A DNA stretch of 63,061 nucleotides from Tectiglobus sp963922535 (lineage in GTDB: Bacteria; Pseudomonadota; Alphaproteobacteria; Rhizobiales; Hyphomicrobiaceae), in NCBI GenBank assembly GCA_963922535.1, contig CAWUIN010000003.1, positions 1-63,061 of the forward strand, read 5' to 3'. Below are positions 17,165-26,238 of the stretch, piece by piece (the stretch's first letter is position 1; each line of letters starts with the position of its first letter). The translations under genes and the position numbers were made by a program. Under the pieces are notes generated by a model, which was given only the letters and a program-made list of their open reading frames with translations, was not told where the DNA came from and ran no database searches.

Positions 17165-17335
17165 ATGCTATTTATCAGTCTTATGATTCTTCTCCTCTTC
17201 ATCAGCGGTTTGGTTGGTTTTTCTGCAACGCAGCCTTCCGTTTACTATGCCACCACGCCACACCGCCGCCGCGACGGTTCTCTTATAGTATTGGTGGTAA
17301 TATCGAATTATGCTGGCTCACGGAATTGGAGATGA
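17165..17335 (+). CDS. Possible 56-residue membrane peptide upstream of the DUF6476-like gene
   Basis: A short frame starts at ATG 17165 with a strongly hydrophobic stretch (MLFISLMILLLFISGLVG) and stops 3 bp before the ATG of the next gene, so translational coupling is possible. No close ribosome site is seen and no family is recognised. It may be only a leader region. The rest of 16908-17338 shows nothing else. Confidence 0.3.
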   Translation: MLFISLMILLLFISGLVGFSATQPSVYYATTPHRRRDGSLIVLVVISNYAGSRNWR

Positions 17336-17338
17336 AAT

Positions 17339-17743
17339 ATGTCGGATCAAGCAAATCAAGCTCAGGCAGTTAATCAGGGGCCGTTGTCACCCGGCGCTGT
17401 AAAAGCCTTGAAGATTGCCATCGTTGTCATGGGCATTATGATTATCATCGGCATAGCACTGGTGATTGGTCGCGTTATCTATCTTGTCTCCAGGCCAAAC
17501 GCGCCTCAAGCATCCATTCAGGACGCCGCGCAGTATGAACTGGTGCCATCCATTAATCTTCCCATACCTGCCGGAGCGACGGTCGAGCATGTAATGCTGG
17601 ATGGCCCACATATCGCAGTGACATTCAATGCCGGGGACCACTCCAGTATTGTCATTTTTAATTTGTCGACGGGCAAGAAAATCACTGACATTCAACTCAA
17701 GCCCGGTGCGCTATCTGCTAATGCTGTTCCTCAAGGTGAGTGA
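17339..17743 (+). CDS. DUF6476-like single-pass membrane protein
   Basis: The 134-residue protein has a short polar N-terminus with LSPGAVKALK, one membrane segment (about residues 26-48, IAIVVMGIMIIIGIALVIGR), and a small outside domain with LPIPAGATVEHVMLDG and IFNLSTGKKI. This layout matches a conserved alphaproteobacterial family of unknown function (I believe DUF6476). It ends 26 bp from the convergent kdsA. Confidence 0.7.
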   Translation: MSDQANQAQAVNQGPLSPGAVKALKIAIVVMGIMIIIGIALVIGRVIYLVSRPNAPQASIQDAAQYELVPSINLPIPAGATVEHVMLDGPHIAVTFNAGDHSSIVIFNLSTGKKITDIQLKPGALSANAVPQGE

Positions 17744-17769
17744 TCATCAACGATGCACTGATCGTATCC

Positions 17770-18594
17770 TTATGACTTCACCAGATTATCGATTGCCTTG
17801 AGTGGGGAAAGAACCGCCTCCAGTTCACTAAGTGGGATAGCGCTAGGACCATCACACAGTGCCTGATCCGGATCGGTGTGAGCCTCGATGAACAGACCGG
17901 CAAGGCCCACTGCAACACCGGCGCGGGCAAGTTCCTTAAACTGGTGTCTGCGGCCGCCGGAAACCGCGGCGCCGACCTCGCGAATTTGTAGGGCGTGCGT
18001 CACATCGAATGTCACCGGCGCATTACCGCTGGCATTTTTCATAACGCCAAAGCCCAGCATATCGACAATCAGATTGTCGTAGCCAAAGCAGCTGCCGCGT
18101 TCGCACAGCATCACTTTGTCATTGCCGAGTTTTACAAATTTTTCTTTGACGTGGGCGACCTGTGACGGGCTCATGAATTGCGGTTTCTTGGCGTGAATGA
18201 TGGCTCCGGTTTCAGCCATAGCACGTACTAGATCGGTTTGCCGGGCCAGAAAGGCCGGCAGCTGTATGATCTCACAAACTTGCGCCACTGATGCCGCCTG
18301 GTGCGGCTCGTGAACGTCGGTAATCACTGGAACGTCGAATGTTTTAGAGACCTCCTCAAGAATTTTGAGGCCTTCCTCCATGCCGGGGCCGCGAAATGAA
18401 CCGGCCGAAGACCGATTTGCCTTATCAAAGGAAGCTTTGAAAATGTAGGGAATGTCGAGTCGGCTGGTTACATCCTTGAAGGTTTCCGCCGCGGTCATCG
18501 CAAGATCGCGCGACTCGATAACGTTGATGCCGCCGATAAGCACCAGAGGCTGATCATTGCCAATGGCAAAGTTTCTAAGTTGGACGGTGCTCAT
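17770..18594 (-). CDS. kdsA: 3-deoxy-8-phosphooctulonate synthase KdsA
   Basis: KdsA condenses phosphoenolpyruvate with arabinose-5-phosphate to give Kdo-8-phosphate for lipopolysaccharide. The 274-residue barrel shows KASFDKANRSS (about residues 53-63), CERGSCFGYDNL and DVTHALQ. The N-terminal motif reads GGINVIESRD, with Asn where metal-dependent enzymes have Cys, so it belongs to the metal-independent class. pyrG and eno, the usual neighbours in Rhizobiales, are absent. Together with lpxC and glmM it indicates a complete Gram-negative envelope. Confidence 0.97.
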   Translation of the reverse strand: MSTVQLRNFAIGNDQPLVLIGGINVIESRDLAMTAAETFKDVTSRLDIPYIFKASFDKANRSSAGSFRGPGMEEGLKILEEVSKTFDVPVITDVHEPHQAASVAQVCEIIQLPAFLARQTDLVRAMAETGAIIHAKKPQFMSPSQVAHVKEKFVKLGNDKVMLCERGSCFGYDNLIVDMLGFGVMKNASGNAPVTFDVTHALQIREVGAAVSGGRRHQFKELARAGVAVGLAGLFIEAHTDPDQALCDGPSAIPLSELEAVLSPLKAIDNLVKS

Positions 18595-18679
18595 GTTTAG
18601 GCTCCGGTGTAGAAGTGATAAAATGATTGATGGAAGATAAATTTAAGGCTCGTTGTCAGTCATCGCCTGCGAAACCGGC

Positions 18680-18968
18680 TCAGGTGAATTCTCGTCTGGC
18701 ATAGAACGATATGTTCAAAGCACCTTCGCGCATGGGGATCTGCGTGATGTAGGAACAGCGTTCCACCAATAAATCAGGTACGCGACAGAGATAATTTACC
18801 TCCGACGGTTTCGCGCGCAATAACTGCGACATGCATTAAATCAGTCAGAATTTGCCGCAGATAATCTGGGTTTGCAAGTGGGGATAGCCCAATTCCTGGC
18901 ATATCGATATGATGTGCCGGTCGAAGTATGTTAGGTTGAAAGCCATCGCTATTACGCGAGAGCATCAC
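18680..18968 (-). pseudogene. Possible decayed gene fragment between kdsA and the gene at 18982
   Basis: Two overlapping minus-strand frames look partly coding: 18774-18968 (64 residues, with LANPDYLRQILTDLM) and 18680-18832 (50 residues, with LLVERCSYITQIPMREG and ending FYARREFT). Neither has a good ribosome site. Joined by a frameshift near 18780-18830 they would make one protein of roughly 95 residues. No family is recognised. It could be chance in a non-coding spacer. Confidence 0.25.
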
Positions 18969-18981
18969 AGTGCGAGGGATT

Positions 18982-19377
18982 ATGGTTCGAGAATTGCCGA
19001 AAACATTTGCATTCTGGATTTGGCAGTCTGCGCGTGCAGTAGTTTTAATGTTGTGGAGGATTTTCCGCCCTGCTTTGCGCTTTATCGGTGCTGTTCTGAT
19101 GGTGGCTGCGATATTTGCCTTAACTGCTGATGTGACGCGTTGGCAGATCGGTGAAGTTGTTCCTCTGTTCCATTCCCTTGCTCACCATATAGAAACGATA
19201 GCGCCTGCCACTTATAAGAAAATGGCAGAGGAAATTATCGCACTACACCCTATGATCTGGGATTATGGATTATTTATACTCTTGTCTACGCCGGCCTGGT
19301 TGATTTTTTCATCATTCAGTATAGCGCTTATATTTGCCGGTCGCGAGCGACGGAATGTCGATATATTCATCAATTAA
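18982..19377 (+). CDS. Small two-helix membrane protein, unknown function
   Basis: The 131-residue product has an amphipathic N-terminus, one membrane segment around residues 25-46 (PALRFIGAVLMVAAIFALTA), a middle domain with several His, and a second membrane segment near residues 95-120, ending in a basic AGRERRN tail. It resembles a conserved Rhizobiales two-helix protein without known function. ATG 18982 with GAGGG upstream is preferred to GTG 18970. Confidence 0.6.
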   Translation: MVRELPKTFAFWIWQSARAVVLMLWRIFRPALRFIGAVLMVAAIFALTADVTRWQIGEVVPLFHSLAHHIETIAPATYKKMAEEIIALHPMIWDYGLFILLSTPAWLIFSSFSIALIFAGRERRNVDIFIN

Positions 19378-19501
19378 TTCAAAAATTTATCACATATCTG
19401 GCTGCCTTATGATAACCGCGCCCGAGTAGATGGTTCATCGAATGCGTCGTCCGACAACTGCCTATGAGCTCTGGTTTTGATGATCCACTGAGGTTAAGTG
19501 G

Positions 19502-20323
19502 TTACTGCAAAACCACGCTGTTGCGTGCGCGTTCCCCATTATTTGTGGTCTCCTTTATGAAATCTCCAGCAATGCCAAGCAATAATAAGATCACCAGCAA
19601 CGTACTCAGCAGCACCAGAAATACGTTGTGCTGACTGTTGAGCTGGGCGATTTCCTGTTCTGGTTCTAATTTATTCTGATCCGAAAGGCCCAATATGCGC
19701 CGAGGAAATGACATCATGACATTGCCGCGGTCCACCACTTCTTCGCCAACGCGCTTCGCAATCTGTTGTGCTATAATCGGGAACGGAAACTTCGGATCAT
19801 TGTCCTTTTCGTTGGTGCGGCCAAGCATGATTGTTTCGCCGTCTTTCAGGATGAGACGTACGGTGCACATCATCATGGGTGCGTAACGCCCACCTAAAAT
19901 TTCACATCTTTGTTCAACGGATTGGATATCTTCGTAGGGGATATCTCTTGACTCGTAGAAAATTACAGGGACGGTGCCGCCACCGCCGCTCGGGAGCGTG
20001 AAGGCGACTGACTTTTCGCCAATGTCAACTTTGGCACGCAGGGAAAATATCAGCTCGAAGACAATCAATGCCATCAGAATAGTGAAAAGAACAGCCAGCA
20101 GCGAAAGCTGCCAGGTGTCCACCCATAACCCACTGCTTATACGCTGAAAGAGCATGGCAGGCAGGCTGATGTAGAACGGCAGTAGCAGAATAAACGCAAA
20201 GCTGAAGAACAACTTACGTCCCGCTCCGCACTCGTAATAGGTCTGATCGGCACCCGAAACCGTTGACAAAGGTGTATTCGGTTGCTGCAAGTTTGTGTCT
20301 GCTGCGGTTGTTTCAGCCATCAA
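19502..20323 (-). CDS. Membrane protein with PH-like cytosolic domain, unknown function
   Basis: The 273-residue product has two N-terminal membrane segments (about residues 36-60 and 72-94), a middle beta-rich domain with IPYEDIQSVEQRCEILGG and MMCTVRLILKDGETIML that resembles bacterial PH-type domains, and a last membrane segment near residues 232-253. I do not recognise a named family. It stands alone between two divergent or convergent spacers; the start could be either of the first two Met codons. Confidence 0.65.
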   Translation of the reverse strand: MMAETTAADTNLQQPNTPLSTVSGADQTYYECGAGRKLFFSFAFILLLPFYISLPAMLFQRISSGLWVDTWQLSLLAVLFTILMALIVFELIFSLRAKVDIGEKSVAFTLPSGGGGTVPVIFYESRDIPYEDIQSVEQRCEILGGRYAPMMMCTVRLILKDGETIMLGRTNEKDNDPKFPFPIIAQQIAKRVGEEVVDRGNVMMSFPRRILGLSDQNKLEPEQEIAQLNSQHNVFLVLLSTLLVILLLLGIAGDFIKETTNNGERARNSVVLQ

Positions 20324-20551
20324 GCACTCCTGTCATGCTATATACTAAACCATAATACTGCATCATATCGTGTTTTGCGTATAGCAATATCGTGAGGTGT
20401 CTATTTTTACCAGATGCTGTATGCATGTTCACACTGGATGCAAGTCGTATGGATGGGATGCACCTTAAAATAAGACATTGCTTCGTGCGGAAACTGACGG
20501 CACCCCTGGACATTGTGTGCAACAAATGCGCTCAACTGAGGAGGATATAGG

Positions 20552-21205
20552 ATGTTTTTTCGCAAATCCCTTGAAATGCCCACGGCGGAGACTGCCTTGG
20601 CTGGCCGCGCAGAGCCAATCGCAACGGCAGAGCGCCATTTTGTCTTTGATCGTCCGCTTAAAAAATCTTTTCCCGACAACATTGAGACGGCAATTTTCGG
20701 CATGGGTTGTTTTTGGGGCGCTGAGCGTATGTTCTGGAAGCTTGGTGCTGACAGGGTGTGGATAACGGCCGTTGGATATTCCGCAGGTCTGACGCCCAAC
20801 CCGACTTACGAAGAGGTGTGCAGCGGGCGTACAGGCCACAATGAAGTGGTATGTATCGCCTTTGATCCTGCCGTCACACCTTATGAAAATCTGCTGAAAA
20901 TCTTCTGGGAAGGCCATGATCCAACGCAGGGCATGCGCCAGGGCAATGACATTGGCACGCAGTACCGTTCCGGTATTTATGTCACCTCGCAGCAGCACCG
21001 TTCCGCGGCTGAGGCATCGCAAGATGCGTTTCAACGTGTACTCGCCGCAAACGGCTATGGTCCCATCACAACCGAGATCCTCGATGCCGGAGAATTTTAT
21101 TACGCAGAAGATTACCATCAGCAGTATCTCGCCAAGGTGCCGCACGGTTACTGTGGATTGGGCGGCATGGGTCTGTCATGCCCGGTCGGCCTGGAGACGC
21201 AGTGA
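20552..21205 (+). CDS. msrA: Peptide-methionine (S)-S-oxide reductase MsrA
   Basis: MsrA repairs oxidised methionine. The 217-residue product has the catalytic motif GMGCFWGAERMFW at about residues 50-62, followed by GYSAG and NPTYEEVCSGRTGHNE, all standard. The N-terminal 45 residues match the longer alphaproteobacterial form. There is no signal peptide, so it acts in the cytoplasm. GAGGA about 7 bp upstream of ATG 20552 supports the start. Confidence 0.96.
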   Translation: MFFRKSLEMPTAETALAGRAEPIATAERHFVFDRPLKKSFPDNIETAIFGMGCFWGAERMFWKLGADRVWITAVGYSAGLTPNPTYEEVCSGRTGHNEVVCIAFDPAVTPYENLLKIFWEGHDPTQGMRQGNDIGTQYRSGIYVTSQQHRSAAEASQDAFQRVLAANGYGPITTEILDAGEFYYAEDYHQQYLAKVPHGYCGLGGMGLSCPVGLETQ

Positions 21206-21316
21206 TGCGGTTTGGTCGTGGATGATTTCTTATCGCCAGATCGGCTGGGCTACATAAATCTTTATAATGCTGATGGATAATACCAAGATCATCGGCGGGG
21301 ACAATAAATCGCGAAT

Positions 21317-21368
21317 GGCCTGTATCGCTTAAAATGATGGAGTGGGACGATTTTAGGTCATACAGACC
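21317..21368. mobile_element. Degenerate short copy of family A miniature element
   Basis: The arms GGCCTGTATCGCTTAAAAT (21317-21335) and ATTTTAGGTCATACAGACC (21350-21368) match the inner parts of the family A ends, with several changes and only 14 bp between. It lies in the msrA-ggt spacer, 31 bp before the ggt-like start, and could have promoter or transcript-folding effects. Confidence 0.6.
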
Positions 21369-21398
21369 GCTGGAGTAACACCGTGAAAGCTTGACATC

Positions 21399-22994
21399 AT
21401 GAGAGATATGGAATTTCCGGGTCGTTCGCCTGTTCATGCGCCTGAAGGCATGGCGGCGACGTCCCATCCGCTTTCGACACAGGCCGCCGTGGAGATTTTA
21501 CGTGCGGGCGGTAATGCCATGGATGCTGCGGTTGCTGCATGCGCGGTGCAATGCGTGGTCGAGCCAGGGTCGACAGGTATTGGCGGCGATAACTTCTGTA
21601 TTTATGCGCCTGAGGGTTCAAGCGATCTGATTGCCTTTAATGGTTCCGGTCGGGCACCGGCCGCTGCGACGGCTGCCTGGTATACTGCACAGGGCATCGC
21701 CAAAATCGAACGCCAGTCTCCCCACGCTGTAACTATCCCAGGCGCCATTGATGCCTGGGCCACACTTGTCCGCGATCACGGCAGCCGCCAACTGGGTGAA
21801 TTGCTCCAACCCGCAATCCGCTACGCGCGCGACGGTTATCCCGTGTCGTCGCGCGTCAGCATTGGTCTGGCGAGCCAGGCGGAGCTGATCGGCAAGGACG
21901 CAGCTTCAGTGCGCGTATTCATGCCAAATGGTAAAACGCCAAGAGTGGGTGAAATGCACCGCCAGCCGCAACTGGCTGATACATTAGATAAAATTGCAAA
22001 CCACGGTCCGGATGTTTTTTACAAAGGTGAAATTGCCGATGATATCGTCGCCTACCTGCAATCCAGGGGTGGTCTTCACACGATGGAGGATTTCGCTAAC
22101 GCCCGGGGAGAATATGCCAATCCCATCAAGACGAATTTCCGCGGCTACGATGTCTACCAGTGTCCGCCGAACGGCCAGGGCGTCATTGCGCTGCTGCTCT
22201 TGAATATCGTGTCAGAGATGGATCTTGATGGCAGCGAACCGATCACGCTGGCGCGCATGCACGCTGAAATCGAAGCTGGTCGCCTTGCCTATCGCGATCG
22301 CAATATCTATGTCGCCGATCCAGCCCAGGTCGATGTGCCGATAGACTGGCTTCTTTCACATGAGCTTGCAGGTCGGATGCGGACCGCCATTGATCCTGCC
22401 AGAGCGTTGAATCAGCTGCCGGAATTCACTGCACCACGTCATGACAGCACCGTCTATATCGCCGTGGTCGATAAGCATCGCAATTGCTGCAGTTTCATCA
22501 ATACGCTGTTTGACGGGCTTGGCAGCGTGCAGATGGCGCCAAAATCCGGCGTTGTGCTGCAAAACCGCGGCCAGGGTTTTGTGCTCGACCCGGACCACCC
22601 CAACTGCATTGCACCGAACAAGCGGCCGCTGCATACAATTATCCCCGGCATGGTCTGCAAGGCCGGCCGTGCGGTGATGCCCTATGGTGTCATGGGCGGC
22701 CAGTATCAGGCTTTTGGCCACATGCAGTTTCTCACCCGCTTTTTTGATTACGGCCTCGACATTCAGGAAGCGCAGGACAGCCCGCGTTTCTTCCCCAATC
22801 CCTATTCCGGTGAAGTCGAGGTGGAAGGCAGCGTCCCGGCCGTGATTCAGGCCGGGCTGCGTGAGAAAGGCCACAGGCTTGTCAAGCCGCCCAAGCCGAT
22901 CGGCGGCAGTCAGGCAATCTGGATTGATTACGAACAAAACGTGTTGACCGCCGGCTCCGATCCGCGCAAGGACGGCTGCGCAATCGGGTTTTGA
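21399..22994 (+). CDS. Gamma-glutamyltransferase family protein
   Basis: The 531-residue Ntn-hydrolase precursor contains GGNAMDAAVAA near the N-terminus, PGSTGIGGDNF, and the processing site HDSTVYIAVVD, where Thr becomes the catalytic N-terminus of the small subunit (about residue 350). Family enzymes transfer or hydrolyse gamma-glutamyl groups, but this branch also includes other amide hydrolases. No signal peptide is seen, unlike periplasmic Ggt of enterics, so a cytoplasmic location is likely. The next gene starts 18 bp downstream. Confidence 0.88.
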   Translation: MRDMEFPGRSPVHAPEGMAATSHPLSTQAAVEILRAGGNAMDAAVAACAVQCVVEPGSTGIGGDNFCIYAPEGSSDLIAFNGSGRAPAAATAAWYTAQGIAKIERQSPHAVTIPGAIDAWATLVRDHGSRQLGELLQPAIRYARDGYPVSSRVSIGLASQAELIGKDAASVRVFMPNGKTPRVGEMHRQPQLADTLDKIANHGPDVFYKGEIADDIVAYLQSRGGLHTMEDFANARGEYANPIKTNFRGYDVYQCPPNGQGVIALLLLNIVSEMDLDGSEPITLARMHAEIEAGRLAYRDRNIYVADPAQVDVPIDWLLSHELAGRMRTAIDPARALNQLPEFTAPRHDSTVYIAVVDKHRNCCSFINTLFDGLGSVQMAPKSGVVLQNRGQGFVLDPDHPNCIAPNKRPLHTIIPGMVCKAGRAVMPYGVMGGQYQAFGHMQFLTRFFDYGLDIQEAQDSPRFFPNPYSGEVEVEGSVPAVIQAGLREKGHRLVKPPKPIGGSQAIWIDYEQNVLTAGSDPRKDGCAIGF

Positions 22995-23011
22995 TAGGGA
23001 GCAGTTTTCAA

Positions 23012-23971
23012 ATGTTTGGCACCAGCGTAGAAGGCGTTGTCCATAAGGTTACTGACGGAGATACAGTTCAGGTCACGGCGCAAAATCAGCTTCTTAAAGT
23101 CCGGGTGCTTGGTCTGGATACAGAGGAAAGCAATCCCGGTGGCAACAAGCCGGTAACGGAGTGGGGCAAAGAGGCCACGCGCTTCACAACCGCATTGCTT
23201 CCTCAAGGCTCGCCAATCACGGTTGAATTTCCAGGTAGCGCCCCGTTTCTGATCGATGGAAATATCAACCGAAGTTATCTCGACAATTTTGGCCGTCCGC
23301 TTGGATTCCTGCACCTGGACACGCCGCAGGAGGGGACTGCAAACTTTTCCGAACTGATGATCAAAAAGGGTTTCAGTCCTTATTTCGTCAAGTATGGCCG
23401 GGCACAGTTTCCAGAGTATGATGCTCTTTTTGCAGCTGCAGAAATCGAAGCGCAGCGCGCCAATATTGGGGTTTGGAACCAGAAAGAGGCAAATGGCATT
23501 ACGGATGAGGCGAAGGCACCGCGTAACTATGCCCAGCTGTCCGTCTGGTGGGAATTGCGCGCCCGTATCATTGATATCTACCGTGACCTCAAGTCCAGGC
23601 ATCCCGGCGCAGATCTTTTCAACACCCGTCTCGATTACGTAGAGTTGCTTGAGAAGGCGGAGAAAGGCGATAGTGCAACGGTATTTATGGAATTGCGCGA
23701 AAGCCATGTGGTGGACGGTACGCACCGCGCATTCAGGAGCGGCTCACAAGCTCAGCCATTTCAGCTTTTTCTGCCTGATGCCGCACGCCCCGAGATCGTC
23801 GAAATTCTCAATCTTGCCGATAATCGCTATGTCGCCAATGGCGAGGGCTTTCCACGCCGCAACTACGCCTACATCAGCGGACCGCTTAAGATGTTTAACG
23901 GTCTGCCTGAGATGGTTGTCGAAAACATAAACCAAATTGGCGACATGCCACCGGCACCCGTTCTTACGTAG
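23012..23971 (+). CDS. Protein with N-terminal staphylococcal-nuclease-like domain
   Basis: The first 150 or so residues look like an SNase fold: GVVHKVTDGDTVQVT, VRVLGLDTEE with the Asp-Thr pair, and EIEAQRANIGVWN. The second half, about 170 residues, has no recognised domain (YVELLEKAEKGDSATVFMEL). No signal peptide is visible, although many thermonucleases are secreted. The frame opens inside the preceding gene, but ATG 23012 with AGGGA upstream avoids overlap. It may be co-transcribed with the ggt-like gene. Confidence 0.75.
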   Translation: MFGTSVEGVVHKVTDGDTVQVTAQNQLLKVRVLGLDTEESNPGGNKPVTEWGKEATRFTTALLPQGSPITVEFPGSAPFLIDGNINRSYLDNFGRPLGFLHLDTPQEGTANFSELMIKKGFSPYFVKYGRAQFPEYDALFAAAEIEAQRANIGVWNQKEANGITDEAKAPRNYAQLSVWWELRARIIDIYRDLKSRHPGADLFNTRLDYVELLEKAEKGDSATVFMELRESHVVDGTHRAFRSGSQAQPFQLFLPDAARPEIVEILNLADNRYVANGEGFPRRNYAYISGPLKMFNGLPEMVVENINQIGDMPPAPVLT

Positions 23972-24169
23972 CAGGGCGTTAAAAAAATACGAGCTTTGCC
24001 TGCATAGGCACCTTCAACGGTGTCTCTCGTTGAGCAGAAATGAAATAAAGAGAAAATTGCTGCTCATATCGACGAGTGGTGGTGAACTGCAGCACAAATC
24101 ATACGATCAGCGCGCAGCACGCCACGAATGCGCAATATCACCACATTTTAAAGAAAGAAAAACGCTGCT

Positions 24170-24652
24170 TTATTGACGATGATAAGGATGCCCTGCCAGT
24201 ATTGTGGCCGCACGGTAAAGCTGCTCGCCAAGAACAACACGCGCCAGACCGTGGGAGAGCGTCATGCGCCCCATATTGACGGTCATCCTGGCAGCCGCGC
24301 GGGCTGGTGCTCCATGGCCGTCCGGGCCGCCGATTGCAAAGCATATCCCGGCAGCGCCAGCATCTCTTTCGGCGCCGATCCATTCGGCAAATGCGGCGCT
24401 GCTTAACGATTTGCCGCGCTCGTCCAAAAGCACCAAAACGGCATTATCCGGGCATCTCATGACAATGGCACGTGCTTCTTCAGTCTGACGCGCCAATACT
24501 TGGCTGGCACGAGATTCCGGAAGCTCAATCAGATTTAGAGAACCAAGACCAATCTGGCGGCCAAGTGCGGTAAAACGCTTTGTGTAACGTTCGAAGAGTT
24601 CACGTTCATGGCCCGCCTTAAGGCGTCCAACGCAGATTATACTCAGCCGCAT
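24170..24652 (-). CDS. rlmH: 23S rRNA (pseudouridine(1915)-N3)-methyltransferase RlmH
   Basis: The 160-residue SPOUT-class enzyme methylates pseudouridine 1915 in helix 69 of 23S rRNA. It shows LLDERGKSLSS and FAIGGPDGHG, the knotted SAM-binding site, and ends LYRAATILAGHPYHR, the strongly conserved C-terminus that binds the ribosome. It follows rsfS with a 54-bp gap, in the familiar proB-proA-nadD-rsfS-rlmH order on the minus strand. Confidence 0.97.
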   Translation of the reverse strand: MRLSIICVGRLKAGHERELFERYTKRFTALGRQIGLGSLNLIELPESRASQVLARQTEEARAIVMRCPDNAVLVLLDERGKSLSSAAFAEWIGAERDAGAAGICFAIGGPDGHGAPARAAARMTVNMGRMTLSHGLARVVLGEQLYRAATILAGHPYHRQ

Positions 24653-24706
24653 GGTTGAAGCACGACTGCGCGCAAGACGTTTACAAAAGACTGGAGCACA
24701 CAGACC

Positions 24707-25168
24707 CTACTGGACGAATTCTCGATCTGCATCACTTGGCCGGTCTGCCTGCCACATTTTCTCCAGATTGTAAAATTCACGCACTTCAGGCCGGAATATA
24801 TGAATGATGATATCGCCGGTGTCCAGAATAACCCAGTCACAGTTTTCGGCACCTTCCATCTGGATGTTGCCTTGACCGCAATCTTTGAGTTTACGACGGA
24901 TCTGATCGGCCACAGCACCAACGTGACGCGCAGAACGTCCTGATGCAATGATCATAAAGTCGCCGACGGAAGACTTTCCTTCCAGGTTTATTGTCACGAT
25001 ATCCTCTGCCTTGGCTTCATCAAGCCATTCGAGAATTTCTGTAACAACGGCTTCCGAGTCCTGACCTTGCGGTTCTGGCTCGAAGTGAGGCACATGAGCT
25101 AGCTCACCCTCAAGTACGATTGGCATATTTATCGTGTATTTCCCTTGACCGTTCTGCACATTTGCCAC
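24707..25168 (-). CDS. rsfS: Ribosomal silencing factor RsfS
   Basis: RsfS binds ribosomal protein uL14 and blocks subunit joining during starvation. The 153-residue product has AKAEDIVTINLEGKSS, DFMIIASGRSARHV and the highly conserved IIHIFRPEVREFYNLEKMW near the C-terminus. The start is not settled: GTG 25168 gives an extra N-terminal stretch of low conservation, and ATG 25126 is possible. It lies between nadD and rlmH as usual. Confidence 0.95.
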   Translation of the reverse strand: MANVQNGQGKYTINMPIVLEGELAHVPHFEPEPQGQDSEAVVTEILEWLDEAKAEDIVTINLEGKSSVGDFMIIASGRSARHVGAVADQIRRKLKDCGQGNIQMEGAENCDWVILDTGDIIIHIFRPEVREFYNLEKMWQADRPSDADREFVQ

Positions 25169-25280
25169 GCTAAGTTTGCAAGTTTTTACTTGTTTCTTGC
25201 AAGGATTAGCGTTTGAATAGCATTAGGTGTCGCTTTAATACACTCACTATAATTGCATATCTTGCTGCAAAATGCAAATT

Positions 25281-25883
25281 CTAACTTTTCATGGTTTTGG
25301 CACGGATTTCTGTCGAGGATAAGCGCGATAAAGGCCCTGTTAAGAATGTCCAGGCTGGCGGTTGCATGCTGGCGAGGGCACCGGCCTCCAGCTCCGGCAC
25401 ATAATGGCGTGACATAAAATGTGAAGCCCTTCCAGCCAGCGACGTGAGACGCCAGCCAGGCCTGTCCACAATTGCCATCGGCATCTGGTGGACAATATCC
25501 TGCCAGTCCTGCCACAGGTGAAACGTGGCGAGATTATCAGCGCCCATTAACCAGACAAAATTGACAGCCGGATAACGTTTTTTCAGAAACGCCAGCGTCG
25601 CCGCAGTATATGCTGTCGGCAGATCGGCCTCAAAAGCCGTGATTCTTATTTTGGGATTGCACGTCAATTCCCGGCATAAATGCAGCCGTTGTTCAAGCTG
25701 TGCCAGGTCATTATGGGATTTCAGCGGATTTCCTGGCGTAAGAACCCACCATACGGCATCGAGCATCAAACGACGCCGGGCTGTACTGGTGATCAGCTGA
25801 TGCGCCGCGTGAGGGGGATTGAATGATCCGCCCAACACGCCGATGCGCTGACCGGTAAAAACCAGTGGCGGCTTTGGCTTCAT
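25281..25883 (-). CDS. nadD: Nicotinate-nucleotide adenylyltransferase NadD
   Basis: NadD adenylates nicotinate mononucleotide in NAD synthesis. The product contains the nucleotidyltransferase motif GVLGGSFNPPHAAH, then WWVLTPGNPLK and the C-terminal LSSTEIR matching the (S)xSxTxIR signature. ATG 25883 gives 200 residues; TTG 25919 would add 12. The usual direct neighbour proA is separated from it by a 350-bp spacer. Confidence 0.95.
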   Translation of the reverse strand: MKPKPPLVFTGQRIGVLGGSFNPPHAAHQLITSTARRRLMLDAVWWVLTPGNPLKSHNDLAQLEQRLHLCRELTCNPKIRITAFEADLPTAYTAATLAFLKKRYPAVNFVWLMGADNLATFHLWQDWQDIVHQMPMAIVDRPGWRLTSLAGRASHFMSRHYVPELEAGALASMQPPAWTFLTGPLSRLSSTEIRAKTMKS

Positions 25884-25919
25884 TGAGCCAAACCTGACGG
25901 GAGCGGATTTGCGCGACAA

Positions 25920-26238
25920 TTTGTGATCCTAAGGCCTGTTGACGTTCACCGTGCAAAGCCGGCGAAGATAAATTTTTTGTCCAACAGGCCACGTTCACGC
26001 CGACGGGACTGTGTCCTGTCAAGTGGGTGCAACGCAGTTAGCTGGAAAATATGTCCCCTGCCGGAGGGATTTTGCAGAATAGGTCCGTTCCGGTGTCGTT
26101 TGTCGATATCGACGTTCGTATTCGAAACATCGACACGATTAAATACGCTCTGCATGTTCTGACGTTTATCTCCTGGCAGTGTACCCGATTTCACCAAACC
26201 GGCTCTCGCGCGCAGAACACCAAAAGCCCTGGCGCCGA
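25920..26238. other. Spacer between proA and nadD with a short inverted repeat
   Basis: This 319-bp gap contains the arms GGCCTGTTG (25933-25941) and CAACAGGCC (25982-25990). Minus-strand frames here have no family resemblance. In relatives the two genes are close, so something has been inserted or rearranged, but no transposase remnant is recognisable. Confidence 0.35.
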
